From assembly GCA_035551355.1 (NCBI GenBank), contig DASZNF010000129.1, positions 62,001 to 126,000 on the forward strand: 64,000 bases of DNA. The letters are read 5' to 3'. This stretch comes from DATATV01 sp035551355. Its GTDB lineage: Bacteria; Actinomycetota; Actinomycetes; Mycobacteriales; Pseudonocardiaceae. Every line of letters starts with the position of its first letter. Within the stretch, counting starts at the first letter, position 1. Below the pieces are notes generated by a model. It was not told the origin of the DNA. It made no database searches and saw nothing but the letters and a program-made list of their open reading frames with translations. This document shows, piece after piece, positions 60,675 through 64,000 of the stretch. Made by a program: the position numbers and the translations under genes.

Positions 60675-63160
60675 CCAGCACCGTGGAGGCTCCGGCCAGC
60701 CCGCCGGAGGAATTTCTGCCCGCCGCCCGGGCCAAACGCGGCGACACCTGGCTGCTGACCCTGCTGGCCATCGTGGTCGCACTGGTCCTCGGCGGCCTGC
60801 TGATGATCTTCACCGACACCACGGTGCAGAGCGACCTGCCCTACCTGCTCGGTTCGCCGGGCGCGTTCTTCGGCGACGCCTGGCACATCGTGTCCGCCTC
60901 CTATCAGGCGATGTTCTCCGGCGCGATCTACAACTTCGACAACGACGGCACCCTGTCGGGCATCCTGGGCCCGCTGTCCAACACCGTCTACACCGCGGCG
61001 CCGCTGATCTGCGCCGGTCTCGGTATCGCGCTGGCGTTCCGCTCGGGCCTGTTCAACATCGGCGGCGAGGGCCAGATCATCGTGGGCGCGCTGGTGTCGG
61101 CCTACATCGGCTTCGCCTGGCACCTGCCCGCCGTGCTGCACCTGATCGTGGCGCTGATCGGCGGCATCATCGGCGGCGCCATCTGGGGATTCATCCCCGG
61201 CTATCTCAAGGCCCGCACCGGGGCGCACGAGGTCATCACGACCATCATGCTCAACTACGTCGCGCTGTACGGCCTGTCCTGGGTGATCGGCCTGAACGGG
61301 GTCCACAATCCGGCCAACCCGCAGGCCAGCAAGGTGATCGACGGCAACGCGCAGTTCCCCACGCTGCAAGGCCAGGGGCTGAACTTCGACCTGGGCATCG
61401 TGCTGGCCATCGCGGCCGCCGCGGTCGTGTGGTGGCTGCTTTCCCGCAGCACCATCGGTTTCCGGCTGCGCGCGGTCGGCGCCAACCCGGCCGCCGCCCG
61501 CACCGCCGGGATGAGCGTGGGCGCGACCACGGTGCAGGCCATGATGCTGGCCGGCGCGCTGGCCGGCCTGGCCGGCACCATCCTGTCCCTTGGTGGTGCC
61601 ACCTCCTGGGAACTGACCCCGAACATCTCCTCCAACATCGGCTTCGACGCCATCACCGTGGCCCTGCTGGGCCGCAACTCGCCGTGGGGCACGGTGTGGG
61701 CCGGGCTGCTGTTGGGCGGGCTGGAGGCCGGTGGCCGCACCATGCAGGTCACCACCCAGGTGCCGATCGACATCGTGACCGTCATCGAGGCGCTGATCGT
61801 GGTCTTCATCGCCGCGCCCCGGCTGATCCGGGCCATGTTCCGGGTGCGGGCCCGGGCCGGGCAGGTGCTCGGCGGGGCGACCACGAACCTGGCGGTGGCG
61901 GTCAGTTCGGTGCGCAAGGCCCGGGTGCCCAAGCACCTGCTGATCGGCGGCATCCAGATCGTGCTCGGCGTGGCCGGGGCGCTGGTGCTGGGCTTGCCGG
62001 CCCGCTCGGGCAGGGACGCGCTGCTGCAGTTCTCGCTGCCCGGTGCGGCGGTGAACCTGGGCAGCGCCCACTTCACGGCCCGGCCGGTGGTGCTGGTGCT
62101 GTGCGTGCTGGCCGTGGTGGTCGGCGCGCTGCGCGCGAGCAGGATCTTCAGCGGCCGGTGGGCGGCCTCGCTGGCCATCTTCGGGCTGGTCACCGCGTTC
62201 ATGGTGTGGTCGGTGGCCGGGTCGGCCAGCGGTCTGAACCTGATCTCGCTGCTGCAGGGATCCCTGTTCCCGTCGGCCATCCCGCTCATTCTGGGCGCGC
62301 TGGCCGGAGTGATCGGCGAGCGGTCCGGAGTGGTGAACGTGGCCCTGGAAGGGCAGTTGCTGCTCGGCGCGTTCGCCGCGGCGATGGTGGCGACCATGGC
62401 CCACAGCGTGTGGGCCGGCATGCTCGGCGGCGCGCTGATCGGCGTGGTGCTGGCCTGGGTGCTGGCCGTGCTGGCCATCCGGTACCTGGTGGACCAGGTG
62501 ATCATCGGCGTGGTGCTCAACGTGTTCGCGCTGGGCATCACCAGCTTCATGTTCGACAAACTGCTGTCCACCAACCCCGCCGGTTACAACACGCCCGGCC
62601 ACTTCTCCCGGATCAAGATCCCGGTGCTCGGCGACATCCCGGTGATCGGCCCGGTGCTGTTCGACGGCACGATCTTCCTTTACCTGACCTATGTTCTGGT
62701 CGCCGCCGTCCACTTCGGACTGTTCCACACCCGGTGGGGCCTGCGGCTGCGCGCGGTGGGCGAGCACCCGAAGGCCGCCGACACCATGGGCGTCAACGTG
62801 CACCGCACGAGGTACCGCGCGATGCTGATCGCCGGGTTGATCGCCGGCCTGGCCGGCGCGTTCCTGGTGCTGGGCACCGGATCGGGCAACACGTTCGGCC
62901 TGAACATGTCCTCCGGCAAGGGATTCATCGCGCTGGCCGCGGTGATTTTCGGCCGCTGGTCGCCGACCGGCGCGGTCGCCGCCGCCCTGCTGTTCGGTTT
63001 CGCCGACCAACTGCAAAGCCTGCTGGCTCAGGCCGGTGCGCCGATCGACCCGAACCTGCTGCTCACCGCGCCCTACATCGCCACCATCATCGCGGTGGCC
63101 GGTGTGGTCGGCCGGGTCCGCCCGCCGGCCGCCGACGGCCAGCCCTACACCCTGGGATGA
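60671..63160 (+). CDS. fused dual permease of the nucleoside ABC transporter
   Basis: 829 residues in one uninterrupted frame holding two branched-chain-type permeases (BPD_transp_2), usually separate genes. Half 1 (about 35-390) has ALAFRSGLFNIGGEGQIIVG and ARTGAHEVITTIMLNYVALY. Half 2 (about 420-825) has GERSGVVNVALEGQLLLGAF and LGTGSGNTFGLNMSSGKGF. The join around residues 390-425 has a basic linker (VRARAGQVLGG, SSVRKARVPKHL). ATG at 60671 overlaps the ATPase stop and the end overlaps cdd (ATGA). No stop or strong internal ribosome site is seen. Confidence 0.93.
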   Translation: MTSTVEAPASPPEEFLPAARAKRGDTWLLTLLAIVVALVLGGLLMIFTDTTVQSDLPYLLGSPGAFFGDAWHIVSASYQAMFSGAIYNFDNDGTLSGILGPLSNTVYTAAPLICAGLGIALAFRSGLFNIGGEGQIIVGALVSAYIGFAWHLPAVLHLIVALIGGIIGGAIWGFIPGYLKARTGAHEVITTIMLNYVALYGLSWVIGLNGVHNPANPQASKVIDGNAQFPTLQGQGLNFDLGIVLAIAAAAVVWWLLSRSTIGFRLRAVGANPAAARTAGMSVGATTVQAMMLAGALAGLAGTILSLGGATSWELTPNISSNIGFDAITVALLGRNSPWGTVWAGLLLGGLEAGGRTMQVTTQVPIDIVTVIEALIVVFIAAPRLIRAMFRVRARAGQVLGGATTNLAVAVSSVRKARVPKHLLIGGIQIVLGVAGALVLGLPARSGRDALLQFSLPGAAVNLGSAHFTARPVVLVLCVLAVVVGALRASRIFSGRWAASLAIFGLVTAFMVWSVAGSASGLNLISLLQGSLFPSAIPLILGALAGVIGERSGVVNVALEGQLLLGAFAAAMVATMAHSVWAGMLGGALIGVVLAWVLAVLAIRYLVDQVIIGVVLNVFALGITSFMFDKLLSTNPAGYNTPGHFSRIKIPVLGDIPVIGPVLFDGTIFLYLTYVLVAAVHFGLFHTRWGLRLRAVGEHPKAADTMGVNVHRTRYRAMLIAGLIAGLAGAFLVLGTGSGNTFGLNMSSGKGFIALAAVIFGRWSPTGAVAAALLFGFADQLQSLLAQAGAPIDPNLLLTAPYIATIIAVAGVVGRVRPPAADGQPYTLG

Positions 63161-63570
63161 GCGCGATGATTCCGGAACCGGACTGGGCCCAGCTGCGCGC
63201 CGAAGCGGTGCGAGCCGCCGCGCTGGCCTACTGCCCGTACTCGAAGCTCCAGGTCGGCGTGGCCGCACTGTGCGACGACGGCCGCGTGGTCACCGGCTGC
63301 AACGTGGAGAACGCCTCCTACGGCCTGACCTTGTGCGCCGAGTGCACGATGGTCGGCCAGCTGCGTCTGACCGGCGGCGGCCGCTTCGTCGCGGTCGCCT
63401 GCCGCGGCGGGAAAGGTGAACTGCTGATGCCGTGCGGCCGGTGCCGCCAGTTGCTGTACGAGTTCGGCGGGCCGGACTGCCTGCTGGACACCCCGAGCGG
63501 GCTGCTGCCGATGAGCAGGGTGTTGCCCGATGCCTTTGGCCCAGAACAACTTCCGGAGAGGACAGCATGA
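63157..63570 (+). CDS. cdd: cytidine deaminase
   Basis: 137 residues. Deaminates cytidine and deoxycytidine to (deoxy)uridine in salvage. Zinc and catalytic residues: CAECTMVGQL (Cys-Ala-Glu form of the tetrameric enzymes) and PCGRCRQLLYEF; the ribose-binding NVENASYGLT precedes them. ATG at 63157 overlaps the permease stop, and the end overlaps deoA by 4 nt, so the operon is tightly coupled. Confidence 0.97.
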   Translation: MSAMIPEPDWAQLRAEAVRAAALAYCPYSKLQVGVAALCDDGRVVTGCNVENASYGLTLCAECTMVGQLRLTGGGRFVAVACRGGKGELLMPCGRCRQLLYEFGGPDCLLDTPSGLLPMSRVLPDAFGPEQLPERTA

Positions 63571-64000
63571 TTTCCGCGGTGGACGTCATTCGGGCCAAGC
63601 GGGACGGCGGTCGGCTCACCGATGAGCAGATCGACTGGATGGTCGACGCCTACACCCGTGGCGTGGTCGCCGACGAGCAGATGTCCGCGCTGGCCATGGC
63701 CATCTTCTGCCGCGGTATGGACGCCGCCGAAACGGCGCGCTGGACCAACGCGATGATCGAGTCCGGCGAGCGCCTTTCCCTTGGGCACGTGGGAAAACCG
63801 ACCGTCGACAAGCACTCAACGGGTGGCGTCGGCGACAAGATCACGTTGCCGCTGGCGCCGTTGGTGGCGGCCTGCGGCGCGGCGGTCCCACAGTTGTCCG
63901 GCCGGGGTCTCGGCCACACCGGTGGCACCCTGGACAAACTGGAGTCCATCCCGGGCTGGCGCGCGGCGCTGTCCGAGGACGAGATCATGGCTCAGCTGAG
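63567..64000 (+). CDS. deoA: thymidine phosphorylase, cut by the window end
   Basis: 144 codons seen of about 430. Splits thymidine or deoxyuridine with phosphate. N-terminal helical domain (VDVIRAKRDGGRLTDEQIDW) and phosphate-binding KPTVDKHSTGGVGDKITLPL, then LSGRGLGHTGGTLDKLESI. ATG at 63567 with GGAGAGGAC. It works with Cdd and the importer upstream: uptake, deamination, phosphorolysis. Incomplete at its 3' end. Confidence 0.97.
   Translation, partial: MISAVDVIRAKRDGGRLTDEQIDWMVDAYTRGVVADEQMSALAMAIFCRGMDAAETARWTNAMIESGERLSLGHVGKPTVDKHSTGGVGDKITLPLAPLVAACGAAVPQLSGRGLGHTGGTLDKLESIPGWRAALSEDEIMAQL

Noticed and set aside
60161..63268. Minus-strand frame of 1035 codons opposite the permease
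   Set aside because: His/Gln/Gly/Arg-rich shadow without any domain.

Overview
The window is about 64 kb of very GC-rich actinobacterial chromosome with dense genes and frequent GTG or TTG starts. Gene content and order point to the Pseudonocardiales or a close relative. It has an F420 biosynthesis gene (fbiC), paired PASTA-less Ser/Thr kinases, an eukaryotic-type NADP isocitrate dehydrogenase and an actinobacterial mutasome. Blocks of genes match the order in Mycobacterium tuberculosis: chorismate mutase, pcrA/uvrD1, M23 protein, sucC, sucD, DUF5336, DUF6350, purN, purH (the Rv0948c to Rv0957 block), and icd, folD, sdhCDAB, cdd, deoA (part of the Rv3314c to Rv3356c block). No rRNA, tRNA, insertion sequence, prophage or CRISPR array was seen.

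Layout. 0.2-5.4 kb: guaA, then an envelope-stress module of PspC proteins, a PspC-type histidine kinase and a LuxR-type regulator. 5.4-14 kb: an EamA transporter with a divergent LysR regulator, a lipoprotein, two transmembrane Ser/Thr kinases and three membrane proteins. 14-30 kb: chorismate mutase, pcrA, RidA, a small Cys-rich protein, a degenerate M23 protein, a large membrane protein, an IcmB-like protein, sucCD, DUF5336, DUF6350, purNH. 30-37 kb: GNAT, then the SOS-controlled imuA'-imuB-dnaE2 cassette. 37-46.7 kb: UspA, pentapeptide protein, a large TNT-domain toxin-like protein, a broken folD, DUF3017, a metal-dependent hydrolase, icd, SH3 protein, xth, TrmH. 46.7-54 kb: fbiC, BrkB, D-Ala-D-Ala carboxypeptidase, small membrane proteins, thioesterase and HxlR regulator. 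54-64 kb: sdhCDAB and a nucleoside uptake and salvage operon (BMP lipoprotein, double ATPase, fused permease, cdd, deoA, the last cut by the window end).

How the genes work together. TCA cycle (icd, sucCD, sdhCDAB), purine synthesis (purN, purH, guaA), pyrimidine nucleoside salvage (cdd, deoA with its ABC importer), DNA repair and mutagenesis (pcrA, xth, imuA'B, dnaE2) and envelope signalling (PspC kinase module, two Ser/Thr kinases, carboxypeptidase) are the main themes.

Most notable observation: upstream of chorismate mutase on the minus strand there is what looks like a complete Phe/Tyr transcription attenuator. It has a promoter, a 20-codon leader peptide with four aromatic residues among five consecutive codons, a 15-bp terminator hairpin, and a 9-nt complementarity between leader codons and the terminator arm. 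Other points are a folD remnant, an IcmB-like protein that has lost B12-binding residues, a degenerate M23 domain, a fused dual permease, a coupled 61-codon ORF inside the mutasome operon, a perfect LexA-type operator, Crp-type sites, and about a dozen leaderless promoters with TANNNT placed 6-7 nt before the start codon.
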